Assembly (NCBI RefSeq): GCF_003429105.1
Contig: NZ_QVTD01000023.1
Span: 1 to 32,837 of the forward strand
DNA: 32,837 nucleotides
Source: Peribacillus glennii
GTDB taxonomy: Bacteria; Bacillota; Bacilli; Bacillales; DSM-1321
Reading direction: 5' to 3'
Shown: piece by piece, positions 14,839-24,943 of the stretch
Numbering within the stretch: position 1 is the first letter of the stretch
How the letters are laid out: each line of letters begins with the position of its first letter
Notes under the pieces: model-generated
Database searches by the model: none
What the model saw: the letters and a program-made list of their open reading frames with translations, nothing else
Told to the model about the DNA's origin: nothing
Translations under genes and position numbers: made by a program

Positions 14839-16299
14839 TTAAGCAAACCAGTCAGTGATCCGTTCTGAATCCGCTGCTTCCAGATCAATGACCTTGCCGG
14901 TTCTTGGTCCGGCGCCTGATGTTACAGTTGCTGAAATGGATGCCAGCCTTGTTCTTTTTTGGAATGGACTGACCTCGCTATAAACCGCTTGAATCTTTTT
15001 CTTTTGAAAAATCATGGTTTGTTTGGATAAGACTCTTGATCGTAACTGCAGCTGATTACCAGAAATATTCCAACCTGCTGCCCTATAACATAAATAAGCC
15101 CATATAGCGCCAATCGGCAAAAGCAAGATTGAGAGAAAACCCACTGGCCTGAAGAAAAAAGAGAATACTGCCGTTATTGGGATCATGATTATCGATACCC
15201 TAAATAAATATCTCCTGAAAGATCGCGGCGGGACAGGGTTGATCTCCACATCTATCTTATATTCGGGAATGAATTGTTCAGTCAGAACCTGGATTTGTTC
15301 TTTTTTGATCAATGGAAAGAGCATGATTTGGGAGCTTTCCTTGTCAAGGATGGAGCCGCCGGCATATTCCACATAAACGCTTGCATAGCCAAGAGACTGC
15401 CTGATTATATTTTCTGTGATCCTTAGTGCCTGGATTTTTTCAAGCGGGATCGTCAATTGCCTTTTTTCAAACAAGCCTCTGGAAATAATGATTTTTCCCT
15501 CACTTTTCGTGACCGTAAAGTATGCATATTTTAGAAGGATTCCAGCTGTAGCTGCCAAATAGGCAAATAATAACACGAACACAACGATGATTGAAATAAA
15601 CACGAAGCTGCCATTTATAAATTGTTCTACCCCAACAAATAACCGATTGTAAGGAATAAGCTCTTCAAATTGCCCGAAGAGTGCCAACCCTCCGGAAAAG
15701 ACTACTCCGACGCCTCCGGATGTCAAGGCCATGATAAACAGTTCCTTGAAGGACTGCTGAAATACTCTCCGATCCTTCTCTACCTTCTCCTCTTGGAAGT
15801 TTTGCAGCCTGTCCGTTTCAAAACGAATGGCTGAAGGAACCTTTCCACCTCTTTTCACGTCATTGAAAATCTCGGTGATATGTCCTGCTTCATTTTTTGT
15901 GATGGCAGTCAAGGTGGCCTCAGCTTGTTCCCCGCTGGATCCGGCAGTTTCGACCTTCATCTTTACGAGACCGAATAAACGCTGCGGGATCCCTTCCGAT
16001 GTATCCAGGCTATGTATTCTTTCAAACCGGATATAGCGTTTTTTCCTGATAAAAATGCCGGACTCGATCCGTAACTCCCCCTCCTCAATCCAGTATGTGA
16101 ATCGAAACCAATCGAGGATCCCATATCCAATTAAAAGGAGGATGATAACAGGGACAGCGATCAACTCGAACAATGCCCATGACCCGGATTCACCTCCGCC
16201 GAAAACGAGGAGTATTACTAAAGGAAAAAAAGCTTCTTTTAACATTCTTAAGCCAGTGGAGACTGCCGCTACCGGGTGAAGCCTCTTTGGTCTAGACAT
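14839..16299 (-). CDS. ydbT: YdbT, membrane protein with bacterial PH (DUF304) domains
   Basis: A 486-residue membrane protein with pairs of transmembrane helices alternating with bacterial PH-like (bPH2) domains. Three such domains can be seen, with the segments IESGIFIRKKRYIRFERIHS, IISRGLFEKRQLTIPLEKIQ and LRSRVLSKQTMIFQKKKIQ, each following a WxI or YFTV strand. B. subtilis ydbST is linked to resistance against antimicrobial peptides under sigma-W control; I saw no clear sigma-W promoter here. ATG at 16299 overlaps the ydbS stop by eight bases, so a longer in-frame start inside ydbS is rejected. Confidence 0.9.
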   Translation of the reverse strand: MSRPKRLHPVAAVSTGLRMLKEAFFPLVILLVFGGGESGSWALFELIAVPVIILLLIGYGILDWFRFTYWIEEGELRIESGIFIRKKRYIRFERIHSLDTSEGIPQRLFGLVKMKVETAGSSGEQAEATLTAITKNEAGHITEIFNDVKRGGKVPSAIRFETDRLQNFQEEKVEKDRRVFQQSFKELFIMALTSGGVGVVFSGGLALFGQFEELIPYNRLFVGVEQFINGSFVFISIIVVFVLLFAYLAATAGILLKYAYFTVTKSEGKIIISRGLFEKRQLTIPLEKIQALRITENIIRQSLGYASVYVEYAGGSILDKESSQIMLFPLIKKEQIQVLTEQFIPEYKIDVEINPVPPRSFRRYLFRVSIIMIPITAVFSFFFRPVGFLSILLLPIGAIWAYLCYRAAGWNISGNQLQLRSRVLSKQTMIFQKKKIQAVYSEVSPFQKRTRLASISATVTSGAGPRTGKVIDLEAADSERITDWFA

Positions 16300-16765
16300 C
16301 TTCTTCCACCACGCTTGCCATGGCTGAAATGTAGCGACGAAGTTTATCCGCTTCATATAAATCAAGTGCGGGGATTTCATGGATGGTTGCTGCAGTGGAA
16401 ATTTGAACGGAAGCCAGTCCATATTTTCTTAACAACGGCCCTTGCCTGGTATCCACATGTTGGACGCGGACCATCGGAACCAGGGTCCTTCTTATGACAA
16501 AAAGCCCGCTCTGAATTTCAATCTCCGATTCCCGTACATCATACCTCCATCTTTTCCACCTGATAAGGGGAACCAAATAAATATCCGCATAAGTAAAAAC
16601 CAAAGCCAGCAAAATGATTCCCGCGATAATCCAACGCGGCCAATCAAAAAACACGATGAGAAAAATCGTTCCAGCAGAAACCGCCCAACTAATAAGTGAA
16701 ACAAACAAGCCTGTCAAGCGCCAGACCTTTAACGCTTTTTCTGAAATGAACTTTTGAGGTGCCAA
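16292..16765 (-). CDS. ydbS: YdbS, membrane protein with one bacterial PH domain
   Basis: A protein of about 158 residues with two transmembrane helices (around SLISWAVSAGTIFLIVFFDW and IIAGIILLALVFTYADIYLV) and one bPH2 domain with EIQSGLFVIRRTLVPMVRVQ and HVDTRQGPLLRKYGL. The start is taken as TTG at 16765 behind AGAGGAG with a 7-base gap, giving MAPQKFISEKALKVWRL, which matches the family N-terminus and length. Upstream in-frame starts lack a ribosome site. It is co-transcribed and translationally coupled with ydbT. Confidence 0.88.
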   Translation of the reverse strand: MAPQKFISEKALKVWRLTGLFVSLISWAVSAGTIFLIVFFDWPRWIIAGIILLALVFTYADIYLVPLIRWKRWRYDVRESEIEIQSGLFVIRRTLVPMVRVQHVDTRQGPLLRKYGLASVQISTAATIHEIPALDLYEADKLRRYISAMASVVEEDV

Positions 16766-16882
16766 AAAACGGTCTCCTCTCTCTAACTGCCATTTATTAA
16801 GAATCCGTAAAAAGTATACTATATTTTCCACAAACGATGCACTCACTAGTTACGCGGACCAGTGGCACTTTACAGTGTTAAT

Positions 16883-16944
16883 GCATTGGGGGTCAGTCCC
16901 CCAATGCTTTAGAGCGTTAATTGACCGGGGGACTGACCCCCAAT
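16883..16944. repeat. REP-like pair of inverted palindromes
   Basis: An 18-bp sequence ATTGGGGGTCAGTCCCCC (16885-16902) recurs as its exact reverse complement (16927-16944) across a 24-base spacer. Each half is itself a hairpin. The left one is perfect over ten pairs (GCATTGGGGG / CCCCCAATGC, loop TCAGT). The right one is GGGGG / CCCCC with the complementary loop ACTGA. Both are preceded by GTTAAT. This layout resembles REP/BIME elements. It lies between ydbS and the cshA terminator. Confidence 0.75.
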
Positions 16945-16981
16945 AAAATATTAAAGGAGAGCTTCATCGCTGAAGCTCTCC
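16945..16981 (-). terminator. Terminator of cshA
   Basis: A perfect 11-bp stem GGAGAGCTTCA / TGAAGCTCTCC with a 4-base loop, followed on the minus strand by TTTAATATTTTATT, 11 bases after the cshA stop. Confidence 0.88.
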
Positions 16982-16992
16982 TTGTGGACGTT

Positions 16993-18480
16993 TTATTTGT
17001 TCATTGTTTCTCTTCTTTGGCTTGAACCGCGGCTGCCGCCGAATTTGCGGTTGTTGTTGCCGCGCTTGTTACCATAATCCTTGCGTCCGGATGATGGTCC
17101 CCGGCCATTGCGTGACCTATTGCCAGATCCGGAGCCGGATCTGTTGCGGTCTCGTCTCATTGGCATAGGAGCTTCTTCTGTTAGCTTGACAGGAGTTGAA
17201 TCCGGCTCCTTGGTCAATTGTTTAAGGGCAGCAGCTACCAATTCGGCAGCATCGTGCTTTTGGAGAAGCTCTTCAGCCTGGGATATATAAAGAGAAAGAT
17301 CTTCATTTTCCACAGAACCGAGGATTTTTTCTGTTACTGCCTTTTGCTGTCCTTCCAAAGCTTCAGTCAGTGTTGGAGTCTTCATCCGCTCCATCTGTTT
17401 CTTGGTGGTACGCTCCACAGCTTGAAGTTGACCTCTTTCCCTAGGGTTTACAAACGTAATGGCGACACCATGTTTTCCTGCTCTGCCTGTACGGCCGATA
17501 CGGTGGACGTAGCTTTCAGGATCCTGAGGAATGTCAAAATTATATACATGGGTTACACCGGAAATATCAAGTCCCCGGGCGGCCACATCCGTAGCAACCA
17601 GCACATCGATGGCGCCTTCCTTGAATTTCTTCAATACAGATAAACGCTTTGCCTGGCTCAAATCGCCGTGAATCCCTTCAGCCATATAGCCGCGGACATT
17701 CAAAGCGGTTGAAAGCTCATCAACACGGCGTTTTGTACGCCCAAACACGATGGCTAGTTCAGGTGTCTGGATATCAAGAAGACGTGCCAGTGCTTCAAAT
17801 TTCTCGCCTTCTCTTAATTCGATATAATATTGGTCGATATTAGCTACGGTCATTTCTTTCGCCTTCACACGTACGATCGTTGGTTCTTTCATGAAGCGTT
17901 CAGCAATTTTCCGGATAGGTTCAGGCATGGTGGCAGAGAAAAGTAATGTTTGCCTTTCTTCAGGCACCTCAGAAAGGATAGACTCTATATCCTCGATGAA
18001 GCCCATGTTCAGCATTTCATCCGCTTCATCAAGAATCACTGTCGAAACGCCATTAAGGCGAAGTGTTTTACGTTTAATATGGTCTAACAACCGTCCAGGA
18101 GTACCGACAATAATATGCGGCTTTTTCTTCAATGCACGGATCTGGCGGTCAATATCCTGCCCTCCGTATACTGCCAGTACACGTGCGCGCTTTCCGTATC
18201 CAAGCTTGAAAAGCTCTTCCGAAACCTGAATGGCCAGCTCGCGTGTTGGAGCAATGATGATTCCCTGCACGTTTTCGTTTTTCAAATCTATTTTTTCCAT
18301 CAACGGAATTCCAAAAGCCACTGTCTTCCCTGTTCCTGTCTGGGCCTGGCCAATTAAATCCTTCCCTTCAAGCCCTAAAGGAATCGTTTGGGCCTGGATG
18401 GGTGTTGCCTCTTCAAATCCCATTTTTTCAATAGATTTCATCGTCGTTCTGTCTAATCCTAATTCGCTAAACAATGTCAA
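16993..18480 (-). CDS. cshA: DEAD-box ATP-dependent RNA helicase CshA
   Basis: An RNA helicase of 495 residues that acts in mRNA decay and ribosome assembly and binds the RNA degradosome in B. subtilis. It shows the Q motif ([11 protein letters not shown]), motif I AQTGTGKT (46-53), PTRELA, DEAD, SAT, and motif [12 protein letters not shown]. After the helicase core comes a helical region with [10 protein letters not shown], then a basic tail rich in Arg, Gly, Ser and Asn (about residues 435-495), likely a disordered RNA-binding tail. The start is TTG at 18480 behind AAAGGAG. It has its own terminator. Confidence 0.96.
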   Translation of the reverse strand: MTLFSELGLDRTTMKSIEKMGFEEATPIQAQTIPLGLEGKDLIGQAQTGTGKTVAFGIPLMEKIDLKNENVQGIIIAPTRELAIQVSEELFKLGYGKRARVLAVYGGQDIDRQIRALKKKPHIIVGTPGRLLDHIKRKTLRLNGVSTVILDEADEMLNMGFIEDIESILSEVPEERQTLLFSATMPEPIRKIAERFMKEPTIVRVKAKEMTVANIDQYYIELREGEKFEALARLLDIQTPELAIVFGRTKRRVDELSTALNVRGYMAEGIHGDLSQAKRLSVLKKFKEGAIDVLVATDVAARGLDISGVTHVYNFDIPQDPESYVHRIGRTGRAGKHGVAITFVNPRERGQLQAVERTTKKQMERMKTPTLTEALEGQQKAVTEKILGSVENEDLSLYISQAEELLQKHDAAELVAAALKQLTKEPDSTPVKLTEEAPMPMRRDRNRSGSGSGNRSRNGRGPSSGRKDYGNKRGNNNRKFGGSRGSSQRRETMNK

Positions 18481-19274
18481 TTTTTTCGTGCTCCTTTGTT
18501 ATAAATAAATTGTATCTCTTATGAAAAAGTTTTCTCAATATCACCTAAAAGAATGACTACATTTTTAAATATAAATGAACTCGGTTTATGTATACCAAAG
18601 GACATAATGAACCACACCATTCCAGTTAAAAAACCGTCATGATTGATTGAAAAAACCATTCTTTGGTCATACATATAGTCGGATAACAAATTCAAAGTAC
18701 GGAAATGTAAAAGTAGCATACGCGGAAATACCGGTCAATTCAGGTGAGGGCTGCTGCACCATATTTCCCTATGCAGCGGAAGTCCAAACCCCGTTAATGC
18801 ATAAAATAAACTTGACAGAGCAAGCTTCATACACAAAACAGGCCCTTGTTGCGTGAGGAAGTAAAAGGTGGAAAAAATCACAAAATGCCTTGGCATAATG
18901 CTGCAAGTGCAGAGATTTTTGTGAATCAAACCATTGGATCACAATGATTTGAACTTTCCTTTAGCAATAAAAGTGCTGTGGCATACAGCCTTTTTTTAAA
19001 TTCAAGACGCTTGGCCTATTTTATTTGTTTGAATGTGCCCTGATCCTGTTTGCACTTAAAGGACAGGGAGAATCTCTTTCAAAAGAGAAAAAAGCCTTGA
19101 GAGGTACTTTACCGATAGCAAGAAAATCGCTGTTTAAAGTATAGTACGCAATCTCTTAGTGTATGTTACCATTTTAGAAACTGTAATGCAATAAAGGATA
19201 ATTTTTCAGCCCTTTCTAACATGGCCATTTTAAAGAATTTCATCCTTTTAAATAAAAAAAGCCAAAACAAATGG
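18481..19274. other. Long gap between cshA and the chemoreceptor gene
   Basis: About 800 bases with no gene I can support. The short open frames on both strands (for example minus 18519-18719 and plus 18647-18856) have no clear ribosome site and no recognisable motifs. The gap may hold the cshA promoter and decayed sequence. A small plus-strand hairpin with a T run occurs at 18975-18997. Confidence 0.45.
18975..18997 (+). terminator. Possible plus-strand terminator in a gene-poor gap
   Basis: GCTGT-GGCAT-ACAGC followed by C and seven T residues. The stem is only 5 bp. It suggests that something is or was transcribed on the plus strand before it. Confidence 0.45.
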
Positions 19275-19313
19275 AAAAAGGCCTGCTCCCCGAAAGTCTA
19301 TCGGATCCAGGCC
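19275..19313 (-). terminator. Terminator of the chemoreceptor gene
   Basis: On the minus strand GGCCTG and CAGGCC bracket a hairpin with an internal CCGA/TCGG stem, followed by TTTTTCC. Confidence 0.72.
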
Positions 19314-19400
19314 GTCTTAATCAATAAATTAGCCACCAGGGCATAGTGCTATCTTCCGGCAGCATGTTTTGAATACCCCTTCTATCTGCGAAAACCAGGT

Positions 19401-20771
19401 TTATCCTGTGAATTTGCTGGTGAGTTGGCTATTTAATCTGCTTAGCTGTTCTGCCATGGAAGCAATCTGGAATGACGCTTCAGTGACTTCCTCAAACGTC
19501 CTTCGGAAATCCACTACTTCCTTGCCGAAAGTTTTGATTCTTACATCGCTTGTTCTGATCCCTTCAACTGATCCTTCTAAAATACCGATCACGTCCCTGT
19601 TAACTTCCCTGAAAACACTTGTCTCAGCAACGATCGTTTGGAATCTTTGCTCGAATTTATCGATTGTCTCCTGAACGGAGGATATCTGGCTCTGGATATG
19701 GTCCAATGCAGATTCTGTCTGATGGGCCAGTTTCCTGACCTCCTGAGCGACGATGGAGAATCCCTTGCCATGCTCCCCGGCCCTTGCCGCTTCAATGGCT
19801 GCATTTAATGAGAGGATATTGGTTTGATTCGAGATTCCCCTGATCGACTTCACAATCTGATTGATTTGGACCGAACTTTCACTCAGTTCACTGGTAAGGT
19901 TTTTCGTCGTTTCTATCATCGCTACTACATGATCTACTTTTTCCAGGGCAGCCGCAACATGTTGCTTGCCCTTTTCCACATGCTGGATCATGTCCCTGGA
20001 GGATGCCTGGATGTCCGCTATTTCTCCCAGCATGCGATTTAACTGAATTTCTTTTTCCGCGATGTGCGTGGTTGTCTGCTTTGCACTGGCGGCAAGTGTT
20101 GAGGAAGAATCATTCAGCTTGTATTGCAGATCTTCAATTTCATTTAGCTTCATCATGGAGGAAGTATAGGATTGTATATACGTCTCTATGGCAATTTGCA
20201 TATCGAATGAGCTGAGCTTTTGAAACGAAACGAAAACATCCGTAACTTCCTCCCAGCTGTCTAATTCGCGTGTCAACACATGAAGCATCTCAGTTTGAAT
20301 AAGTGTAAATGCAGCAATATACCATTCAGGAAACAACCCAATTCGATTGTGTACGCTGCCCACCACTCTTCTTCGAGTGACATAATTATTGCCGATATCC
20401 CCTGATACCATGTCCAATAAATAACCAGCCAATGTTTCTTTAAGCCTGTTCAATGTGGAGTGGTCGTTGATAATGGTAATAAGAGGAGGTATTTCCTGAA
20501 GCTTCACATAGAAAGAATCAACAATTGTTTTTGCGTTCCTTTCCATGATCGGCTTTATCTGTGCCAAATTCTCAATATCCTTTTGTTCCAGCCCTATTAA
20601 TTGCAGCTGAAGGACATTGCTTCCATGCAGTTCTTGGAAGACAGGATTGACCCGGTTGCTTGAAGAAGGGACGATGACGGCCTCACTTTCCCCTCCGTCA
20701 TTAGGCTTTCTGAATAACCTGAAGATCCCTTCTTGATTTTTAACCAAAGAATGAAACGGACATCCACTCAT
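19401..20771 (-). CDS. hemAT: Globin-coupled aerotaxis receptor (HemAT family)
   Basis: A soluble methyl-accepting chemotaxis protein of 456 residues with a heme-binding globin sensor domain (about 40-205) and a signalling domain (about 225-450). The proximal heme ligand is probably His141 in [16 protein letters not shown], the signature of globin-coupled sensors. The receptor hairpin tip is visible as [20 protein letters not shown] with [13 protein letters not shown] after it (about 316-349). No transmembrane helix is present. It would sense oxygen and drive CheA. Its place between murF and cshA breaks a neighbourhood that in B. subtilis has no such gene. The ribosome site GAGGGG precedes ATG. 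Confidence 0.92.
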   Translation of the reverse strand: MSGCPFHSLVKNQEGIFRLFRKPNDGGESEAVIVPSSSNRVNPVFQELHGSNVLQLQLIGLEQKDIENLAQIKPIMERNAKTIVDSFYVKLQEIPPLITIINDHSTLNRLKETLAGYLLDMVSGDIGNNYVTRRRVVGSVHNRIGLFPEWYIAAFTLIQTEMLHVLTRELDSWEEVTDVFVSFQKLSSFDMQIAIETYIQSYTSSMMKLNEIEDLQYKLNDSSSTLAASAKQTTTHIAEKEIQLNRMLGEIADIQASSRDMIQHVEKGKQHVAAALEKVDHVVAMIETTKNLTSELSESSVQINQIVKSIRGISNQTNILSLNAAIEAARAGEHGKGFSIVAQEVRKLAHQTESALDHIQSQISSVQETIDKFEQRFQTIVAETSVFREVNRDVIGILEGSVEGIRTSDVRIKTFGKEVVDFRRTFEEVTEASFQIASMAEQLSRLNSQLTSKFTG

Positions 20772-20930
20772 ATTTAATCCCCTCTCAAAAAATGAGGCTT
20801 ACTACCCATTTTCTGTTACAAGTATATATTAAATATGAGGAGATATTTTTGGGTATTTTTACAAAATTATGAATTAAAAAAGGCAGAATCGTTAACATGT
20901 AACCTTTGCAGGGTATACGGCTACCGATTT

Positions 20931-22328
20931 TTACGCATCGATCGGATCCTTTTGTTTCTGTAACGCATGCACCACTTCTTCCAGTTTCATTCCCCGGGAT
21001 GCCTTCACTAGTATTAAATCATTTAAAGATGTATGCATCCTCAATTGGTGAATTAACTCTGCTTTATCCATAAAATCCAACACATGGCCAGACGGGAATT
21101 TTTTCGCTGCACCCTTGGCAATTGCCTTTCCTAACTGACCGAATGTAAACACCTTTGTGATATGGCCAGGATCAATCAACTCACCGATTTTCTCATGGAA
21201 GTCCCATTCCTGAGGCCCTAATTCAAGCATATCTCCAAGAACGAGGAATTTATTACGGAATCCCGTCATTCCTTCCATTAGCTCTATGGCTGCTTTCATG
21301 GAAGTCGGGCTCGCATTATAAGCATCATTGATTATTTTTTCACCGCGTGAACCTTCTACGAGTTCCATTCTCATGTTGGTTAACTGAAAACTGCCGAGGC
21401 CCTTGCGGATTGATGCGCCGTCCACATTAAGTTCTTTTGCGGCAAGCATGGCTGCCAGTGCGTTTAGGACATTGTGATTTCCTAGCACCGGAATTGTAAA
21501 TTCATCCGAAGCAGCGTTTAACGTAAACGCTGTACTGTTTTGTCCTTGCCGGATCGCGAGCGGATATAAATCATTCGTATCGTTGCGTCCGAAAGAAAGG
21601 ACGCGGCGCGTCTGTCTGATATTTTTTATTTTGTTTTTCAATAAGGGTTCATCCCCATTATAGATTAGAGCTCCGCTCTCGCTTAAACCAGAGACAATCT
21701 CAAACTTGGCATTTGCAATTTCTTCACGGGATCCGAGGTCCAACAAATGGGATTCACCGATATTCGTGATAATGGCCACATCCGGACGGGCCATATTCGA
21801 TAGAAACTCTATTTCTCCCCGGCTGCTCATGCCCATTTCCAGAACGGCAGCCTCTGTATCTTCTCTCATTGAAAGAATGGTCAAAGGCAACCCGATATGA
21901 TTGTTGTAATTTCCACTTGTTTTATGCACTTTATAAGTTGTGGCAAGCAGCGAAGCAACCATGTCTTTTGTCGTTGTTTTCCCATTGCTGCCAGTTATCC
22001 CGACAACCCTTAACGTCAACTGCCCCCGGTATTCCCGGGCCAGTTGCTGAAGTGCCTCCAACGTATCCTTCACGATAATCAAAGGAAAACCCTCTGGCGG
22101 ATTCTCTATATCCTCCTGCCATAATGAAGCCGCTGCCCCCTCTTGCAAAGCCTTTTCAACGTATTGATGTCCATTCACATGCTCACCGTTTAACGGCACA
22201 AATAAATTTCCGCTGCTTATGCTTCTAGAATCAATGGACACACCCTGAATTTCCACTGATTCATATGCCGAAATATCGTTAATCCCTCCGGCCATTTTAT
22301 GGATTTGCTCCAAGGTTCTTGTTATCAT
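20931..22328 (-). CDS. murF: UDP-MurNAc-tripeptide-D-alanyl-D-alanine ligase
   Basis: The Mur ligase that adds D-Ala-D-Ala to the UDP-MurNAc-tripeptide, the last cytoplasmic step of the peptidoglycan precursor. It has the three-domain Mur fold: an N-terminal substrate domain, a central ATPase domain with the P-loop GITGSNGKTTTKD and ITNIGESHLLDLGSREEIAN, and a C-terminal domain with NDAYNASPTSMKAA. ATG at 22328 (MITRTLEQIHKMAGG) is chosen because AGGAGG lies 6 bases before it, giving 465 residues. It lies directly downstream of ddl, whose product it uses. Confidence 0.96.
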   Translation of the reverse strand: MITRTLEQIHKMAGGINDISAYESVEIQGVSIDSRSISSGNLFVPLNGEHVNGHQYVEKALQEGAAASLWQEDIENPPEGFPLIIVKDTLEALQQLAREYRGQLTLRVVGITGSNGKTTTKDMVASLLATTYKVHKTSGNYNNHIGLPLTILSMREDTEAAVLEMGMSSRGEIEFLSNMARPDVAIITNIGESHLLDLGSREEIANAKFEIVSGLSESGALIYNGDEPLLKNKIKNIRQTRRVLSFGRNDTNDLYPLAIRQGQNSTAFTLNAASDEFTIPVLGNHNVLNALAAMLAAKELNVDGASIRKGLGSFQLTNMRMELVEGSRGEKIINDAYNASPTSMKAAIELMEGMTGFRNKFLVLGDMLELGPQEWDFHEKIGELIDPGHITKVFTFGQLGKAIAKGAAKKFPSGHVLDFMDKAELIHQLRMHTSLNDLILVKASRGMKLEEVVHALQKQKDPIDA

Positions 22329-22418
22329 CTTCATCCTCCTAGCCATAAAAGAAACGAAGCAGGAGCCTCCAGGTTCCCGCTTCATCTTATCCTTAGTGGT
22401 TGATCAATCTAGATTCCC

Positions 22419-23495
22419 TTAAAAGGTATGCTTTATCTTTTGTTTTTCCTCATGCCGTTCAATTGCCAGGTTTACCAATTTTTCAATGAGCTGCGGATAC
22501 TCTATGCCAGTATGCTTCCACAACAGCGGGAACATACTGAATGGAGTAAAACCGGGCATTGTATTCACTTCATTGATATACGCTTTTCCGTCGCTGGTAA
22601 GGAAAAAATCTGATCGAACAAGGCCGGAGCAATCCAAAGCCTTAAACGCCGTAACAGACATATCTTTAAGCATATTGTGTTGATCTTCTGTAATTTCCGC
22701 CGGAATGACAAGGGCGGTGTTACCGTCCTCATATTTAGCTTTATAATCGTAAAAATCTTTCTTAGGAATAATTTCACCAGCTACTGAACATTCCGGGTGA
22801 TCGTTGCCAAGTACACCAATCTCCACTTCCCGGGCAACTATCCCCTCTTCCACGATTACTTTCCGATCGTATTGGAATGCTTCTTCAAAAGCTTTCTCTA
22901 ATTCGTCCTTTGATGTACATTTGCTAATCCCCACACTCGATCCAAGATTAGCCGGTTTTACAAAACACGGATATCCAAGCTCATTCTCCACTTTGTTATA
23001 GGATGCCGCGCGATCCTTCTCCCATTCCGAACGAATAAACCATGTGTATTTGACCTGGGAAAGGCCTGCCTGCGCAAAAATGTTTTTCATGATTACTTTA
23101 TCCATCCCGGCGCTCGAGGCAAGAACACCATTTCCGACGTAAGGTAGGTTCAAAAGCTCAAGCATTCCCTGGACAGTCCCGTCTTCCCCGTTAGGCCCAT
23201 GCAGCAGCGGAAATATCACATCAAATCCCTTGCTTTTTTCTTCCCCTTTTTCAACCGCCCCTGAAAAGGCAAGCGGTGCTGTGGAGGACGCCCCTGAAAA
23301 GGAAAGTTCTTTCACACTTTCGACTGGTCCCATAAGTTGTGGACCCTGTATCCATTCTCCTTTTTCCGTTATGTATATGGGATGTATGTCAAATTTATTT
23401 AAATCAAGCGCTTTAATGACTGCCATCGCGGTTTGCATGGAAACATTATGCTCCGCAGATTTTCCGCCATACAGTAAGCCCAGTTTCGTTTTCAT
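22419..23495 (-). CDS. ddl: D-alanine-D-alanine ligase
   Basis: An ATP-grasp ligase of 358 residues that joins two D-alanines. Landmarks are [17 protein letters not shown] at the N-terminus, [36 protein letters not shown] in the ATP-grasp fold and [18 protein letters not shown] near the C-terminus. The active-site loop reads [11 protein letters not shown]; its tyrosine is typical of D-Ala-D-Ala rather than D-Ala-D-Lac ligases, so no vancomycin-resistance function is implied. ATG at 23495 follows GGAGGG. It forms an operon with murF, 90 bases downstream. Confidence 0.96.
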   Translation of the reverse strand: MKTKLGLLYGGKSAEHNVSMQTAMAVIKALDLNKFDIHPIYITEKGEWIQGPQLMGPVESVKELSFSGASSTAPLAFSGAVEKGEEKSKGFDVIFPLLHGPNGEDGTVQGMLELLNLPYVGNGVLASSAGMDKVIMKNIFAQAGLSQVKYTWFIRSEWEKDRAASYNKVENELGYPCFVKPANLGSSVGISKCTSKDELEKAFEEAFQYDRKVIVEEGIVAREVEIGVLGNDHPECSVAGEIIPKKDFYDYKAKYEDGNTALVIPAEITEDQHNMLKDMSVTAFKALDCSGLVRSDFFLTSDGKAYINEVNTMPGFTPFSMFPLLWKHTGIEYPQLIEKLVNLAIERHEEKQKIKHTF

Positions 23496-23682
23496 GTATT
23501 TACCCTCCAATGCTTCTATACCCGCATCCTATTGTAACATTTTACGCGGAAAACGAAAAAAATTTCTATTTCTTTCTATTGGTTCTTTTTCCTAAAACAT
23601 CCTGCCTGACATCTTGAACCGTACTTTATGTATATGAATCTGAATGCAAGGACTACACCAAAACAGACCAAAATAATGTACG

Positions 23683-23716
23683 AAAAGAGGCTGACCCTTG
23701 CTTCCCGAGCCAACCT
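23683..23716 (-). terminator. Terminator between the uncharacterised gene and ddl
   Basis: On the minus strand AGGTTGGCTC pairs over ten positions (with some G-U pairs) with GGGTCAGCCT across a 9-base loop, followed by CTTTT. Confidence 0.6.
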
Positions 23717-23733
23717 CCCACCATTCCTTTTAA

Positions 23734-24504
23734 TCAATTGCCTATCGTTAGGGACCATTCTTTCGTTTTACGATGAAAAACAATTAGCGCATGAGGCTTT
23801 TCATGTTTTATTTGATTATAGCCTTCTGCCATGTCATCCATATTCAAATAATCGCCGACGATCCAAGCCGGAATTTCCAGCCGGTTCCTTGATTGGTGAA
23901 CTTCATGAAAAGAAAAGACCATGCCTTCAGCCATCAACCGGCCAAGCCTTTGAAAAATTTCAGCAGGAATAGGAGGGTACTCGCTCCGCTTCCTGATGCC
24001 CAGCCAGGTTCTTTCCGCACGAAGCGACCCTATCTTAAGGGGTACTAATTGCCCCATCAGCTTAAAATAATTACTAAGGGAACGGTAGTAAATTTTGTTG
24101 AACCAGCTATCATCCTGTGCCAAATAAACAAATTCGTTATTTAATTTTCGGTAAAAAGGAGGCCGCAGATGGTTTTTGCAATGCCCTAAATATAAGAGCT
24201 CTGCCAACTCATTGCCATCCAATTCATCCATGCCGCTCTCTTCCTCAAAATCGATCCAGCAAAAATCTCCATAATCATGGACATTTTCCCTCAAAAGCTT
24301 TACTACATTTTCCTGATTCACATATTCAAGCAATGTATTCATATTAAATTCAGCATCCTCAAATTTGTGCTTTAACAACAACAGGTTGGATAGCGGGAGC
24401 TGAAGCGAGTACGCGAATTCACGGAAATTCATACCGGACGAAACCACAAATCGTTCGGAGTCATGTAAGTGTATGTACAAAATATTTTTTGCCTCATTTT
24501 TCAT
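23734..24504 (-). CDS. Uncharacterised Bacillaceae protein
   Basis: A 256-residue soluble protein that I cannot assign to a characterised family. I recall similar Bacillus proteins carrying the label oxalate:formate antiporter, but that name cannot be right: there are no membrane segments. The sequence is acidic to neutral with aromatic-rich stretches such as DSWFNKIYYRSLSNYFKLMG, a DYGDFCWIDFEEE segment and a C-terminal IVFHRKTKEWSLTIGN. The start is taken as ATG at 24504 behind GGAGGG with an 11-base gap; an upstream ATG at 24576 lacks a ribosome site. It has its own terminator before ddl. Confidence 0.75.
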   Translation of the reverse strand: MKNEAKNILYIHLHDSERFVVSSGMNFREFAYSLQLPLSNLLLLKHKFEDAEFNMNTLLEYVNQENVVKLLRENVHDYGDFCWIDFEEESGMDELDGNELAELLYLGHCKNHLRPPFYRKLNNEFVYLAQDDSWFNKIYYRSLSNYFKLMGQLVPLKIGSLRAERTWLGIRKRSEYPPIPAEIFQRLGRLMAEGMVFSFHEVHQSRNRLEIPAWIVGDYLNMDDMAEGYNQIKHEKPHALIVFHRKTKEWSLTIGN

Positions 24505-24747
24505 TTTGCGTGTTACCCTCCGAACACTTGTTGTAGTTTTCCATCGTACATAATATACCCATTTTCTATTGATCATTTTACCAAAAAACAGGGAAGTATG
24601 TGTTACTTTCGAACTCTTATTTTAAAATTCAGCATTTTACCGCAGGAAATAGCAGGAATCGATGTCGAGAAGATATTAAATCAGATATAGTATAATGTGT
24701 TACCAGATTATGAAGTTCCTTTTAATTTCAAGTTGCCCACTATTATA

Positions 24748-24879
24748 TTTTGGCTCAATCAGGTGCAACCAAGGTTTCACCTGCTTTTGAGCACAGCTGA
24801 AAATTAGCCAACTGCATAGGCCCTGGATAAAGCCTGCTTTCTCCTCGTCGTATGCAGTTGGAGCTTAATTGAGCCAAAA
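24748..24879. repeat. 132-bp structured element with perfect 12-bp inverted ends
   Basis: The ends TTTTGGCTCAAT (24748-24759) and ATTGAGCCAAAA (24868-24879) are perfect inverted repeats. Inside lie a hairpin CAGGTG / CACCTG (24760-24783) and a longer hairpin CCAACTGCATA / TATGCAGTTGG (24808-24818 with 24851-24861), which contains AGGC / GCCT. The whole folds as a multi-branched junction on either strand. It may be a small mobile element or a structured RNA in front of the phosphatase gene. I do not recognise a named family. Confidence 0.75.
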
Positions 24880-24943
24880 GTCCAAAGTATAATTTATTCA
24901 TACGTATTGTATTAATCCAACTAATATTCAAGGAGAGAGACAT

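Noticed and set aside
18519..18929. Short frames on both strands in the cshA-chemoreceptor gap
   Set aside because: No ribosome sites, no motifs and mutual overlap. I could not support any of them.
22419..23495. D-Ala-D-Lac ligase (vancomycin-resistance type)
   Set aside because: The active-site loop has the tyrosine of ordinary D-Ala-D-Ala ligases (FYDYKAKY), and no van genes are nearby.
24755..24943. A 62-codon minus-strand frame upstream of the histidine phosphatase
   Set aside because: Most of it is translated through the 132-bp palindromic element. Similar small proteins would simply reflect copies of that element.
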